A DNA stretch of 64,000 nucleotides. It comes from Actinomycetota bacterium. Its GTDB lineage: Bacteria > Actinomycetota > Actinomycetes > Mycobacteriales > Pseudonocardiaceae. The translations under genes and the position numbers were made by a program. Position 1 is the stretch's first letter, and each line of letters begins with the position of its first letter. Where the stretch lies: contig JAJPIR010000084.1 in the NCBI GenBank assembly GCA_021324675.1, positions 1 to 64,000 of the forward strand. Direction: 5' to 3'. Shown here piece by piece: positions 1-11,185 of this stretch. Below the pieces are notes generated by a model. That model ran no database searches, had not been told where the DNA came from, and worked only from the letters and a program-made list of their open reading frames with translations.

Positions 1-31
1 AGCTGGCGGCGTCCCACCGGTCCGCGATGCC

Positions 32-430
32 GTGGGCACTCGGCGATGTCCAGTACTCCCTGCGCCTGCGCCGCCGGTGCTCCTACCGCCCACCACTTCA
101 GCGTTGCAAGGGCCTCCCGCGGCAGCGCCAGTACCGGCGCATACCCCCGTGTCTCGAGCCGGCCGGGCGGGAAAGCTGGCGGCGGCCGTCACCGTGACGC
201 TGATGGTAATCATCGGACTCGGTTGGTTGAGCCAGCGCGCGGATCCAGCCCTGCCTCAGCGCACGGCAGTGGTGCGGGTAGGGGCGGGGGAGACCATCTG
301 GGATGTGGCAGCCCGAGTAGCGCCACAGGCAGATCAGCGGGCGGTAGTGGACCGGATCAGGAAACTGAATGGTCTCGCGGATGCCGAGGTGGTGCCTGAT
401 CAGCAGTTGCAGGTGCCGGATGGACGCTAG
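32..430 (+). CDS. LysM-domain membrane protein
   Basis: TM segment (AAAVTVTLMVIIGLGWL) followed by LysM-like VGAGETIWDVAARVAP...IRKLNGL...VPDQQLQVP. Confidence 0.75.
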   Translation: MGTRRCPVLPAPAPPVLLPPTTSALQGPPAAAPVPAHTPVSRAGRAGKLAAAVTVTLMVIIGLGWLSQRADPALPQRTAVVRVGAGETIWDVAARVAPQADQRAVVDRIRKLNGLADAEVVPDQQLQVPDGR

Positions 431-540
431 CGGGCAGGCGCTCAAGTGTGGGGCTGGTGGCGGCAGGTACCCGAACCGACCGTAGGGTCGACGCGCGGTG
501 AAGAGCCTCAGCTACTCGCCGTGGCGGCTCGACTTGCTGG

Positions 541-575
541 CTACCACAACATATAGTAGTTACATCGATGTAGTT
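541..575. promoter_or_regulatory. candidate NrdR box region upstream of nrdR-nrdJ
   Basis: AT-rich near-palindromes acaacatatagtag and acatcgatgtag in the nrdR upstream region resemble NrdR boxes. Confidence 0.4.
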
Positions 576-666
576 TTCCTACAAGTTGGTATTGTTGTCG
601 CGGTCGTCGAGGGTGTCGGAAGCCGGGTGGGGGCCGGCTTCGCTGGCATGAAGCGGAGGGAAGAGC

Positions 667-1149
667 ATGCGCTGCCCGTTCTGCCGGCACGCGGACTCAC
701 GAGTCGTCGATTCACGTGACGCGGTGGACCGGCAGGCAATCCGTAGGCGCCGGCTGTGCCCGGCGTGCGGTCGTCGATTCACCACGGTAGAGGAGCTCGT
801 TCTTGCTGTGGTGAAGCGTTCGGGGGTCACCGAGCCGTTTAGCCGCGACAAGGTCGTGCGTGGAGTGCGCCGGGCATTCCAGGGGCGACCAGTGGATGAA
901 GACGCGCTCCAACAACTTGGGCACCGCGTTGAAGAAACGATCCGCTCCATGGGCAGCGCTGAGGTGCCCAGCCAGGAAGTCGGGTTGGCCATCCTCGGGC
1001 CGTTGCGTGATCTTGACGAGGTGGCTTACTTGCGTTTCGCCAGCGTGTACCGGTCGTTCTCATCGATCGAGGACTTCGAAAAAGAGATCCGCGCCCTGCG
1101 CGAGCTCGCAGGCCGGAATTCCGAGCCCGGCAAGGCGGACATCACATGA
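667..1149 (+). CDS. nrdR: transcriptional repressor NrdR
   Basis: [19 protein letters not shown]...[17 protein letters not shown] zinc ribbon plus ATP-cone, followed by nrdJ. Confidence 0.95.
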   Translation: MRCPFCRHADSRVVDSRDAVDRQAIRRRRLCPACGRRFTTVEELVLAVVKRSGVTEPFSRDKVVRGVRRAFQGRPVDEDALQQLGHRVEETIRSMGSAEVPSQEVGLAILGPLRDLDEVAYLRFASVYRSFSSIEDFEKEIRALRELAGRNSEPGKADIT

Positions 1150-1257
1150 CCTGAATGACCCATAGCGGCTCCCAAAAGCACGACGCAGCATTCCGACCGC
1201 TCCGGACGGGGAGACCTGGGCCGGAAGCATGCACACCGCGATAGAGAGGGACGAGGG

Positions 1258-4092
1258 ATGACCGACATCATCGGTACTCCGGCTGGCGTCGAGGAGCGAG
1301 CCGCTGGATCGTGGAGCGCCGGGCAAGCCAAGCGAGCGCTGCGGGTCGAGCGGGTCTACACCACCGGGGACCGTCATCCCTACGACGAGGTGACCTGGCT
1401 GCGCCGGGATGTGGTGATGACCAACTGGCGGGACGGCACGGTCAACTTCGAGCAGCGCGGCGTCGAATTTCCCGACTTCTGGTCGGTCAATGCGGTCAAC
1501 ATCGTCACCAGTAAGTACTTCCGCGGTGCAGTGGGGAGTGAGCACCGCGAGTCGAGCCTTCGCCAGCTGATCGATCGGGTGGTGACAACCTATGCTGCCG
1601 CCGGCATGCAGTATGGGTACTTTGCTACCGACACCGACAAGGAAATCTTCGCCGAAGAGCTGACCTGGATGTTGCTGCACCAGGTGTTCAGCTTCAACTC
1701 TCCTGTCTGGTTCAACGTCGGCACCAATTCGCCGCAGCAAGTCTCCGCGTGTTTCATCCTTTCTGTCAATGACACTATGGAATCGATTCTCAACTGGTAC
1801 CGTGAAGAAGGATTGATTTTTAAGGGTGGCTCTGGGGCCGGTCTGAATCTTTCTCGTATCCGCTCGTCAAAAGAACTTCTCTCTTCGGGTGGTACGGCAT
1901 CCGGTCCGGTAAGCTTCATGCGGGGTGCGGATGCGTCGGCGGGCACCATCAAATCAGGTGGTGCGACTCGCCGGGCCGCCAAGATGGTGGTGCTCGATGT
2001 CGATCATCCTGATATTGCCGAGTTCGTACAGACCAAGGCTTCCGAGGAACGTAAGATTCGGGTACTTCGGGACGCCGGCTTCGACATGGACCTGGGCGGC
2101 AAAGATATTACTTCGGTCCAGTACCAGAATGCCAACAACTCAGTCCGAGTCTCTGACGAGTTCATGCGGGCGGTGGAAACTGATAGCGGATTCGGACTAC
2201 GCGCTCGGACGACTGGCGACGTCATCGAGACGGTACGGGCCAGGGAGCTATTCCGCGATATCACCAAAGCGGCGTGGGAATGCGCTGATCCAGGCTTGCA
2301 GTACGATGACACGATCAATGATTGGCATACCTGTCCCGAGTCTGGCCGTATTACAGCGTCGAACCCATGCAGTGAGTACCTGCATCTCGATAACTCCAGT
2401 TGTAACCTTGCATCGATCAACCTGTTGAAATTCCTTCGCGACGACCTCACGTTCGACACCGAGCTGTTCGTCAAGACAGTCGAGCTTGTCATCACGGCGA
2501 TGGATATCTCGATCTGTTTCGCGGACTTCCCTACGGAGAAGATCGCGGAGACGACGAGGGCGTTTCGGCAACTTGGTATTGGTTACGCCAATCTCGGGGC
2601 ATTGCTGATGGCCACTGGGCACGCCTACGATTCGGAGGGTGGACGTGCGCTAGCAGCGGCGATCACTTCGTTGATGACAGGTACGGCCTACCGGCGCTCC
2701 GCAGAACTTGCCGGGATCGTTGGGCCGTATGAAGGCTATGCGCGCAACGCCGAGGCACATCAGCGGATCATGCGCAAGCATGCCGCCGCCAACGATCTGA
2801 TCCGTACCTACCACCACAATGATCGGACCGTTCAGAAGGCTGCTACGAAGGCATGGCAGGACGGCATCCGAATCGGGGATAAAAACGGTTGGCGAAATGC
2901 TCAGGCGAGCGTATTGGCGCCAACTGGAACTATTGGTTTCATGATGGACTGCGATACGACAGGTATCGAGCCGGACTTTTCGCTCGTCAAGTTCAAGAAG
3001 TTGGTCGGTGGCGGCTCGATGCAAATCGTCAACCAGGCGGTACCCAAGGCACTTACCGCTTTGGGTTATCAGCAGGAGCAAACCGAAGCAATCGTTGAAT
3101 ACATCTCTGAGCATGGCCATGTTATCGATGCCCCAGGGCTGCGGGCGGAACATTATGAGGTCTTTGATTGCGCGATGGGCGAGCGGGCCATTTCCCCTAT
3201 GGGTCATGTGCGCATGATGGCGGCTGTCCAACCGTTTATCTCAGGCGCGATTAGCAAGACCGTCAACATGCCGGAGAAGGCTACGGTTGCCGATGTCGAA
3301 GAAATCTACCTTCAAGCATGGAAGATGGGGCTCAAGGCACTGGCAATCTACCGGGACAATTGCAAGGTGGGTCAACCGCTGTCCACCGGTAAGTTCGGTG
3401 CAAGTGGGACCGATAAGGCAGTGGCTGACGCCAGACCGGTGCGCAAGCGACTCCCCAAGAAGCGGCCTAGCGAGACAGTATCATTTACCGTAGGTGGCGC
3501 AGAGGGTTACCTGACAGCGGGGTCGTATCCGGATGGTGGGCTCGGCGAGCTGTTTATAAAAATGTCTAAGCAGGGTTCTACCTTGGCCGGTGTGATGGAC
3601 GCCTTCTCGATAGCGATCTCGATAGCGTTGCAATATGGAGTGCCGCTGGAGACCTACGTCTCAAAATTCGTCAATATGCGATTTGAGCCAGCGGGGATGA
3701 CCGACGACCCGGATGTGCGCATGGCGACCAGCGTCGTCGACTACTTGTTCCGTCGCATGGCGCTAGATCACTTGCCTAAGGACAAGCGAGAACAGTTGGG
3801 CATTTTGTCTGCCGAAGAACGCACCATGCAGGTAGCTGCGGACTATGGCGTCGACAGGGATAACGGCATCGATATCGAAATCCTTCGTGGCTCGGTGGAG
3901 TCGACCACCACGCTTTCGCCGGTGCAAGCCCGCCCCGCCCCGGTGTATGTGGGCAGCTCCACTGAGCTGGTGGAACTGCAACTGGGCAAGGCTGCGGACG
4001 CGCCACTGTGTATGACTTGCGGAACGAAGATGCGTCCTGCGGGATCCTGCTATGTCTGCGAGGGTTGTGGCTCAACGAGCGGATGCAGTTGA
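1258..4092 (+). CDS. nrdJ: vitamin B12-dependent (class II) ribonucleotide reductase
   Basis: 944 aa; FNSPVWFNVG, GSGAGLNLS, NPCSEYLHLDNSSCNLASINL, C-terminal CMTCGTKMRPAGSCYVCEGCGSTSGCS. Confidence 0.95.
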   Translation: MTDIIGTPAGVEERAAGSWSAGQAKRALRVERVYTTGDRHPYDEVTWLRRDVVMTNWRDGTVNFEQRGVEFPDFWSVNAVNIVTSKYFRGAVGSEHRESSLRQLIDRVVTTYAAAGMQYGYFATDTDKEIFAEELTWMLLHQVFSFNSPVWFNVGTNSPQQVSACFILSVNDTMESILNWYREEGLIFKGGSGAGLNLSRIRSSKELLSSGGTASGPVSFMRGADASAGTIKSGGATRRAAKMVVLDVDHPDIAEFVQTKASEERKIRVLRDAGFDMDLGGKDITSVQYQNANNSVRVSDEFMRAVETDSGFGLRARTTGDVIETVRARELFRDITKAAWECADPGLQYDDTINDWHTCPESGRITASNPCSEYLHLDNSSCNLASINLLKFLRDDLTFDTELFVKTVELVITAMDISICFADFPTEKIAETTRAFRQLGIGYANLGALLMATGHAYDSEGGRALAAAITSLMTGTAYRRSAELAGIVGPYEGYARNAEAHQRIMRKHAAANDLIRTYHHNDRTVQKAATKAWQDGIRIGDKNGWRNAQASVLAPTGTIGFMMDCDTTGIEPDFSLVKFKKLVGGGSMQIVNQAVPKALTALGYQQEQTEAIVEYISEHGHVIDAPGLRAEHYEVFDCAMGERAISPMGHVRMMAAVQPFISGAISKTVNMPEKATVADVEEIYLQAWKMGLKALAIYRDNCKVGQPLSTGKFGASGTDKAVADARPVRKRLPKKRPSETVSFTVGGAEGYLTAGSYPDGGLGELFIKMSKQGSTLAGVMDAFSIAISIALQYGVPLETYVSKFVNMRFEPAGMTDDPDVRMATSVVDYLFRRMALDHLPKDKREQLGILSAEERTMQVAADYGVDRDNGIDIEILRGSVESTTTLSPVQARPAPVYVGSSTELVELQLGKAADAPLCMTCGTKMRPAGSCYVCEGCGSTSGCS

Positions 4093-4592
4093 AAACGGCG
4101 ATGTTGCGGTGATTGCAACATCGAGTGGATCGGCGGGGGCCGGTGCTGTTGCCGGCTCCCGCCACCTGTCGGGCTCCCGGCCTGAGGGCAGGCCGGGCGA
4201 GTGAAGGGAGGTGAGGAAGTTGGCTACAACAGCGGAAAGGGCTATCGCCATGGCGCGGTACGCCGTCGCACACAGTCCCAGACGCCCAACGGCGAATGGA
4301 CAAAGCGTGACAGCGACACCGGTCGTTTCATGGACGGTGCGAAGGAGCCGTTCAAGGGCGTCCGCAAGGAGAAGTAGCTGGGCCCGAGACGGGGGTGCCG
4401 TTAACACCCCCGTCCCGGGACCCGCACGGTAAACACTCAGACGGAGTTCGCGCATCAGGGCGAGGGCGATCGACCCCCTATTGTGTACTCCGGCAGCGTC
4501 AGCCTTGCGGGTATCAGGCCCCGCCGAACAGGTCGGCCGGGCTACGGGACGAGTGCGTCGCTGCCCGCGACGCGCAGGAAAGGAAGGCCTTC

Positions 4593-4823
4593 ATGGCCGC
4601 AGGCGACATCCACATGGTCCATCGCGACGGCCGCTGGTACAACGAGGTTGAAGGCGGTCAGCGCGCCAGTAACAGCGCTCCGACCAAGGCTGAGGCTCAG
4701 TCCACGGGTCGCGACATGGCGATCGATCGTGGCGTGGAGCACGTCATCCACAACCTCAACGGCGAGATCGGCGAGCGGAATACCTACCCGCGTAGTCGGG
4801 ATCCGCGCTCGTCGCAGGGGTAG
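4593..4823 (+). CDS. DUF2188-like small protein
   Basis: IHMVHRDGRWYNEVEGGQRASNSAPTKAEAQSTGRDMAIDRGVEHVIHNLNGEIGERNTYP. Confidence 0.7.
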   Translation: MAAGDIHMVHRDGRWYNEVEGGQRASNSAPTKAEAQSTGRDMAIDRGVEHVIHNLNGEIGERNTYPRSRDPRSSQG

Positions 4824-4925
4824 TTCTGCTTCCCAGCGGGCTTCAGGCTCGGCCGGGCAGCAATGTTCGGCCGAGTCAGGGGGCGCCCACACCGGGTGCA
4901 TCGATGTTGTGTTAGATACAACGCC

Positions 4926-6036
4926 GTGGATCATGATACGGCGCTGGTTGGCACGGCGTCTTCGGTGTTGGCCGCTGGGGTTCGGCATCTCGACCCGGCG
5001 CCGGCGGTGTTTGAGGCGATGCTGGATGGGTGGTCACGCCAGCAGCGATCCTGCTTCCTGCAGGCCGACGCGACGATCAAGCCCCGGCTTGAGGTGGTGC
5101 GCCGGTTCGCCCGGTTCTCCAACCAGTACCCCTGGCAGTGGACACCGGGCGAGCTCGAGGCGTTCATGGTCTCGATCTCGGTGGCGATGTCGACCGCGCG
5201 CAGCTGCCAGAACGCGCTGCGGCTGTTCTGCGACCACGTCACTGACGCCCGCTACGGCTGGCCCGGCGAGTGCCTGCAGCGGTTCGGCGCTGCCCCGCAG
5301 CAGGTGCTGCACGAGTGGAACTCGGTGGTCCACAACGTCGAGTTCGAGGGTCGCACATCACGGCGACCGTTGAGCTACGACGAGGTCCAGTCCCTGTTCG
5401 ACGCCGCCGACGGCCGCGTCGAGGAGATCCGCGAAACGTCGACGCAAGGGAGCCGCCGCCGCGCAACGGGACGCAGTGCTGCTCAAGACGGTCTACGCGT
5501 TCGGGCTGTGTCGCCAGGAAGCCCGGGGCCTTGACCTCGTGGATCTACGCAGCAACCCGAAGGCCAAGGCCTTCGGCCGCGTCGGCGGACTGTTCGTTCG
5601 CCACGGAAAATCCTCGCGCGGCAGTGCTCCAAAGCGTCGCACTGTCCTGACGGTTCCGGAGTTCGACTGGATCGTCGAGCTGATCGAGCATTACCTCACC
5701 GAGGTCCGGCCGATGTTCGTCCCGAGGGAGCATCGGGCGTTCTGGGTGACCGAGCGCCGCGGTCGGATGTCGCTGCGGTCGATCAACGAGGCTTTCGAGC
5801 ACGCCCGCGCTGCGGCTGGCATCGACCCTGAGCTCGACCTGCACTCGCTGCGGCACTCTTACGTCACGCACCTGGTCGAGTTCGACTATCCCGAGCGCTT
5901 CGTCCAGGAGCAGGTCGGTCACTCCTACGCCAGCACCACGGCGATCTACACCGGGGTCTCCGACGACTGCCGCAACCGACTGCTGCAGCGGTCGCTGACC
6001 GCGCCCGGCCTTGACCTGTGGGAGCCCGAATCATGA
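4926..6036 (+). pseudogene. tyrosine recombinase, frameshifted near 5430
   Basis: N-terminal SAM-like domain in ORF 4863..5534, catalytic part LHSLRHSYVTHLVE...VGHSYASTTAIYTG in another frame (5476..6036); shift in the gatccgcgaaacg context. Confidence 0.75.
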
Positions 6037-6359
6037 TCAAGAAGATGGGCGTTCAGTGGCACCTGCGCCGACGCATGGCCGAGCGCGACCTGTTCCAGAC
6101 CTCGGACCTGGTGCCGCTACTGGCCGAGCGCGGCATCGAACTCTCCCGCGAACAGGTCTATCGGCTGGTCACCCAGCCCCCGCAGCGCCTCTCGATGGAC
6201 ACCCTCGCCGCGCTCTGCGACATCCTCGACTGCAGCCCCAACGACCTCATCGAGGTCACCATCGTCAGCGCCACGGTCCGCAAGACCGGCACCGACATCG
6301 CGCCCCGGCCCGCTCCAGAAGTTCGACGCACCACCATCCGTCGCCCCCACCAGTCGTGA
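6033..6359 (+). CDS. Cro/C1-type HTH regulator of recombinase trio
   Basis: ATGA overlap with recombinase; LVPLLAERGIELSREQVYRLVTQPPQRLSMDTLAALCDILDCSPNDLIEV. Confidence 0.75.
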   Translation: MIKKMGVQWHLRRRMAERDLFQTSDLVPLLAERGIELSREQVYRLVTQPPQRLSMDTLAALCDILDCSPNDLIEVTIVSATVRKTGTDIAPRPAPEVRRTTIRRPHQS

Positions 6360-8602
6360 CCTCGCGGAAGACCCGGGAGACCTGGCGCCGAGAGCAGACC
6401 CAGCAGCGACAGACTGTGATCCGAACGGCGCTCGAGTCCTCGATCGCCGACCTCGACGAGCGAGAACTCGACGAGATCTTGGCCGCCGCACGAGCCACTG
6501 GCGGAATCGGGCTACGCGAGCTCGCTGACGGCTGCTTGGTCTGCTCGCCGTCGCTGGTGATCCGGTCGTGCTGCCCCGATGTGTCGGCTGCGGCAAGCAG
6601 ACCGCTGACCTTCCACGGATCGGCGCCAGTGGCCGGATTTGTCAGGCCTGCAGGGCCAAGAGCTACTTCGATGATTGCGCGCGCTGCGGGCGAGCGAACA
6701 CTCGTATTGCTGCTCGCCGGCCTGAAGGTCGGATCTGCTACTCCTGCTACCGCAATGATCCTGCCCGAGTCGAGGCCTGCGCCCGATGCGAGCGCGACAG
6801 GCCCGTCGTCGCCCGTCTCGGCGACGGTGGCGCCCTCTATTCCCGCTGTTGGACCCCGCCCCAGCGCCCCTACGCCGGCTGCGAACGGATCAGCCGAGTC
6901 GTCTTCGTCAGCGGCGACGGGCCCCTCTGCGTCAACTGCTACCGCCGCGATCACCGGCCCCGCGCGCGCTGCGGACGCTGCAACCGGGTTCGGATCGTGT
7001 CCCGCCGCGGCAGGAACGGCGAGCCCGACCTCTGCGAAAGCTGCAATCCCGCCAGGGCCACTGCCACCTGCAGCCAGTGCGGCCGTGACCGTCCTGGGCA
7101 TCGCGACGACACCGGCGAGTGGAGCTGCAAGAGCTGTACGCCCCGCATCCCACGGACCTGCGCGCGCTGCAGCCGCCCCCGTCCAGTCCACGCGCTTCTC
7201 CCGCTCGGACCGGTCTGCAACAGCTGCCACATCGCGCTGCACGATCACCCTGGCCACTGCGCGGGCTGTCGAGAGATGCGCGTCTTGATCGGACGCGATG
7301 ACCGCGGCCCCGTCTGCGGGCCTTGCGCCGGCAGCACGCTCGACCCACGCTGTCGCACCTGTAACCGCCCGGGCCGCCACTACTCCGGCGACAAGTGCGC
7401 TCGATGCGTGCTCACCGACCGCATCGACCACCTGCTCGCCGGCTCCAACGGCACACCCAGCCCGCAGCTCCAGCCAGTTCGGAAGCTACTGCTCACTGCC
7501 GAGCACCCGAACGGACAGATCGGCTGGCTCATGCGCAGTGGCGCCGCGCGACTACTGCGAGAACTCGCGCGCCGCGAGAAGGCTGTCACTCACGACTACC
7601 TCGACACGCTGCCCCAGAACCGGGCCGAGATGTTCCTGCGCTCGCTGCTCATCGAGGCCGGCGTCCTGCCCGCCCGCAACGACGACCTCGAACGCGTCCC
7701 GTCCTGGCTCGAGACCTTCCTCGTCGACCAACCAGACCACCACGTCCGCTTGATCCGCCCGTTCGCTCACTGGTTCGTATACGCGCGCCCGCCGAGTCGC
7801 GGCTCGACGCAGCTACGAAACCAAGGCCAGCTACCACGTCCGCACGAAGATCCGCGTCGCCCTCGAGTTCCTCGCCTGGCTCGACACCTTGCAACTCGAC
7901 CTCGCCGATGTCGATCAGGCAACCGTCGACCGCTGGCTCACCGAGGGCACCACCCGCGCCCGCGCGGTCCGTTCCTTCCTGGCCTGGGCTCGATCTCACC
8001 GCCTCACGAAGGAGCTGCGAGTACCGTTCCCGGCGCGGTCCCAGCCCGAAGCGATACTCGACGAACGGGACCGCTGGCAGCTGCTCGAGCGCAGCTTGCA
8101 CGACACAGCAGCGCCGCTGGACACCCGCGCCGCGGCAGCCCTGATCCTGCTCTACGGCCTACCACTCATCCGCGGCCGCAGCCTCACCACAGACCACCTC
8201 GAGCAGCATGACGACGGGCGCTCCCACCTCGTCGTCGGCGACCACCGCCTGCTGCTGCCTCCCAAGCTGGCTCAGATGCTGAGCGATCTCGGCCAGGCTC
8301 GGTCCGGACGCTCCCGCTACTCACCTAGACCGGACACGCGGCCATGGCTCTTCATCGGTCTCGTCCCTGGCCGACCGCTAAGCGCCGAGGGTCTTGGAGT
8401 CAAGCTCACTCGCTTCGGACTACACACCAGGCCAGCTCGCAATGCGGCCCTAATAGCTCTCGCCGCACAACTCCCATCTGCCGTCCTGGCTGATCTTGTC
8501 GGCCTGCACCACGTCACCGCCGCTCGCTGGTCCCAGCTCGCCGCCCGCGACTGGCACGACGTCGTCGCCGCTCGACCGGCGAATACCGCAGGTCTTGAAT
8601 AG
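6356..8602 (+). pseudogene. multi-zinc-ribbon third protein of recombinase trio, with two apparent frameshifts (~6530 and ~7785)
   Basis: GTGA overlap with HTH gene; frames 6011..7288, 6568..8211 and 7889..8602 read as one protein with ~14 CxxC pairs and a C-terminal recombinase-like half. Confidence 0.6.
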
Positions 8603-8659
8603 GTGTTTTGCACCAGTACCGGGGCCGGTCGGTATCCAGTTCGATCATTCAATAATGGC

Positions 8660-8693
8660 GTACAGGGTGGCGGAGTTTGTCGTCACCCTGTAC
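8660..8693. repeat. perfect 10-bp inverted repeat gtacagggtg/caccctgtac
   Basis: arms 8660-8669 and 8684-8693, just past the decayed recombinase module. Confidence 0.7.
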
Positions 8694-8730
8694 AGAACTG
8701 GTCGAGTGAAGTTTTGCACTCATTACTGAT

Positions 8731-9924
8731 TTAGGGACTGGCCACCTGCTGTGGTTGTTCGGAGTGGGTGAACCGCCCTTTCCACGCACCGCCCCGGCCG
8801 GTGGCATGGCGGCGCGCCGAGTCCACCGTCATGGCGGCATACAGCATCGCGACAGCCGGTAGTGCAAGTCCACGCAGCGGCGAGAGGCCGTAGAGCCGCA
8901 ACACCGGAGCTTGTGTGATGGCCATCGCCGTCCACGCCCCGGCTCCGGCTACGGCAGGCACACCTGAGCGCTGGACGAATCCGGTAAGTGCAGCTAGGGG
9001 CGGGACCACATAGAGCAATCCGAGGGTGGCGATTGTGCCAGCGAGCAACACGGGTGACTGCTGCAGCTGGGTGTATGCGGTGCGGGTGACCATCGTCCAG
9101 AGGTCGGTAACGCGTGGATAGGGCCGGACACTGCGGACCTCGGGAGGATCGCTGGTGAAGCCCAGCCATGTTCGAGCGCCTGAACGCTTGAGCAACCGGC
9201 CTAGGGCGATGTCGTCGATGAGAGCGCCGCGGATGCGGGAAAGACCGCCGGCGCGTGCCAGTGCCGCGCGGCGCAGCAGGATGCAGCCCCCGGCGGCGGC
9301 GGCGGTCCAGCCGCCACTTCGCGCAACCCGCGGGAACGGATATAGCTGAGCGAAGAAATAGACGAACGCCGGCACAAGGGCGCGCTCCCAACCGGTCTGG
9401 GTGCGCAGGAGTGCCATCAGTGACACCATGTCGCGATCATCGGCTAACGCTGTGGCGACGAGGCAACGCACCGAGGAGCGGTGGTGGGCGATATCGGCGT
9501 CGGTGAACAGGAGCAATTCAACGCCAGCGGCTTCGGCAGCAGCCACGCCGCACTGGAGGGCGTTGAGCTTGCCGGTCCAGCCTGACGGCGGGGGTGGGGC
9601 TGCGAGCACGATCAGCGACGCCCGGCTCGCGCTCCGCTGGGTCATAGCCTGCGCCACTGACGCGGTGCCGTCAGTGCTTGCGTCATCGACCAGCCACACG
9701 GCCAGTTCACCCGGATAGTCTTGCCCGAGCAGTGTGGGTAGCGTCTCAGGAAGGACCGCACCCTCGTCCCGCGCTGGGATCACGACGCCAACGCTGGGCC
9801 AACGGTCAGGAGCCGGTGGTTTGCGAGACAGGCGAGTCGAGGTGCGCCAGAAGTCACCATGCCCGGTAATCAGGTAGGCCCACGCCGCAGCGGACGCGAT
9901 GGCAAGCGGGCCGAGTAACGGCAC
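8731..9924 (-). CDS. family 2 glycosyltransferase, membrane associated
   Basis: VGVVIPARDEGAVLPETLPTLLGQDYPGELAVWLVDDASTDGT. Confidence 0.85.
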   Translation of the reverse strand: MPLLGPLAIASAAAWAYLITGHGDFWRTSTRLSRKPPAPDRWPSVGVVIPARDEGAVLPETLPTLLGQDYPGELAVWLVDDASTDGTASVAQAMTQRSASRASLIVLAAPPPPSGWTGKLNALQCGVAAAEAAGVELLLFTDADIAHHRSSVRCLVATALADDRDMVSLMALLRTQTGWERALVPAFVYFFAQLYPFPRVARSGGWTAAAAGGCILLRRAALARAGGLSRIRGALIDDIALGRLLKRSGARTWLGFTSDPPEVRSVRPYPRVTDLWTMVTRTAYTQLQQSPVLLAGTIATLGLLYVVPPLAALTGFVQRSGVPAVAGAGAWTAMAITQAPVLRLYGLSPLRGLALPAVAMLYAAMTVDSARRHATGRGGAWKGRFTHSEQPQQVASP

Positions 9925-10151
9925 CCGCCGAGCATCTCACTCCCGTTCCAGCTATGGCTAGCCAGAGCCGCGCGCCGACGCGTTCAATGCTGTGATGGGA
10001 GATCACTGTGCGTCTCTCCCAGCCATCGCGTCGATACGGCTGACACGTGACAGACGGCGTTTTCCGCTGACTGCTTGCCGGGCAAGGTCGTGCGCGCGGT
10101 AGCCTTCGGCCACCTTCCGGAAGCGGACCGGGATTTGACCTACGGCAAACG

Positions 10152-11087
10152 TCAGTTCTCGGCAGAGCCGTCCTGCTCGGCGAGGAACTGCTCCAGTTCC
10201 GCGGCAATTTCGTCACCGGTCGGTAGCTGTTCCGAATCGGCGGACAGCATCGGACGTCGCTGGGCCTCGCTCATGACGGCGTCGAATTGCTCCTCAAGGC
10301 TGGTGACCACAGACATGCTTTGCGGGGAGCGAGACAGCTGCTCGTTAACCTCCTCCAGCACTCGCTGCGCGGCAGGGAGTAGGGCGTCCACAGGCAAGTC
10401 GAGCCCGCTGCTGCGAGCCAGGTGCTCCAGCAGCCCACGGGCCGATTCCGGGTACTCCATACGCGCGAGGTAGTGCGGCACATGCACCACGAAACCCAGC
10501 GCGTCGTGGCCGAGCTCACCCAACCGCAGCTCCACTAGCGCTCCGGCGTGGCCCGGGATCTGCATCGTATTGAACCATCGCTGATAGCCGGAGATCAATT
10601 CCCGGCGCGTCGCATGCGCGGTGACCATTATCGGGCGTGTGTGGGGAACGGCCATCGGCACCGCACCCAGACCCACTGTCAGCGATACCCCGAATTCGTC
10701 TACCAACTCGCTCACAGCAGCCGCGAAGCGTTCCCATTGCAGATCCGGCTCTGGCCCGGTAAGGAGCAAGAACTTAGTTCCCGAGCAATCCACTACCTCG
10801 TAAAGCACCAACTCCGGCCGCTCATAACCCGCCCACCGGTCTTCATCAAAAATCATCATCGGGCGCCGGGAGCGATAATCCAGCAGCTGGTCGATGTCGA
10901 ATGTGGCGATGACCCGATGTTCAAGATGCGCCAACAGATGAGCCACGGCCAAGTGCCCAGCCTGGCCAGCATCCACGAACCCAGTCAAGGCGTGCACCAA
11001 CACCATGCCCACCCCGCTCGGCCGCTGCTCGACCTGATATAGCTCGGTATTCACCTCAACTGCAACGCCGCACCCTGGCTGCATCAT
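10152..11087 (-). CDS. PAC2 family protein
   Basis: VLVHALTGFVDAGQAGHLAVAHLLAHLEHRVIATFDIDQLLDYRSRRP. Confidence 0.9.
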   Translation of the reverse strand: MMQPGCGVAVEVNTELYQVEQRPSGVGMVLVHALTGFVDAGQAGHLAVAHLLAHLEHRVIATFDIDQLLDYRSRRPMMIFDEDRWAGYERPELVLYEVVDCSGTKFLLLTGPEPDLQWERFAAAVSELVDEFGVSLTVGLGAVPMAVPHTRPIMVTAHATRRELISGYQRWFNTMQIPGHAGALVELRLGELGHDALGFVVHVPHYLARMEYPESARGLLEHLARSSGLDLPVDALLPAAQRVLEEVNEQLSRSPQSMSVVTSLEEQFDAVMSEAQRRPMLSADSEQLPTGDEIAAELEQFLAEQDGSAEN

Positions 11088-11185
11088 CCCGCACGTCCAG
11101 GCATGCCGGTTTCATTGCTCTGTTGCCGAACTGGGTGACGACGCGGTGGCGGGCTACGCAGTGTGCGTAGCAGCGCGGAAGTTCG

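Noticed and set aside
430-660. Possible adenosylcobalamin riboswitch upstream of nrdR-nrdJ
   Set aside because: No recognisable B12-box was found by eye; only NrdR-box-like palindromes.
6265-7431. 388-aa minus-strand ORF
   Set aside because: Antisense, low-complexity Ala/Gly/Pro composition typical of high-GC spurious ORFs; the plus strand encodes clear CxxC zinc ribbons.
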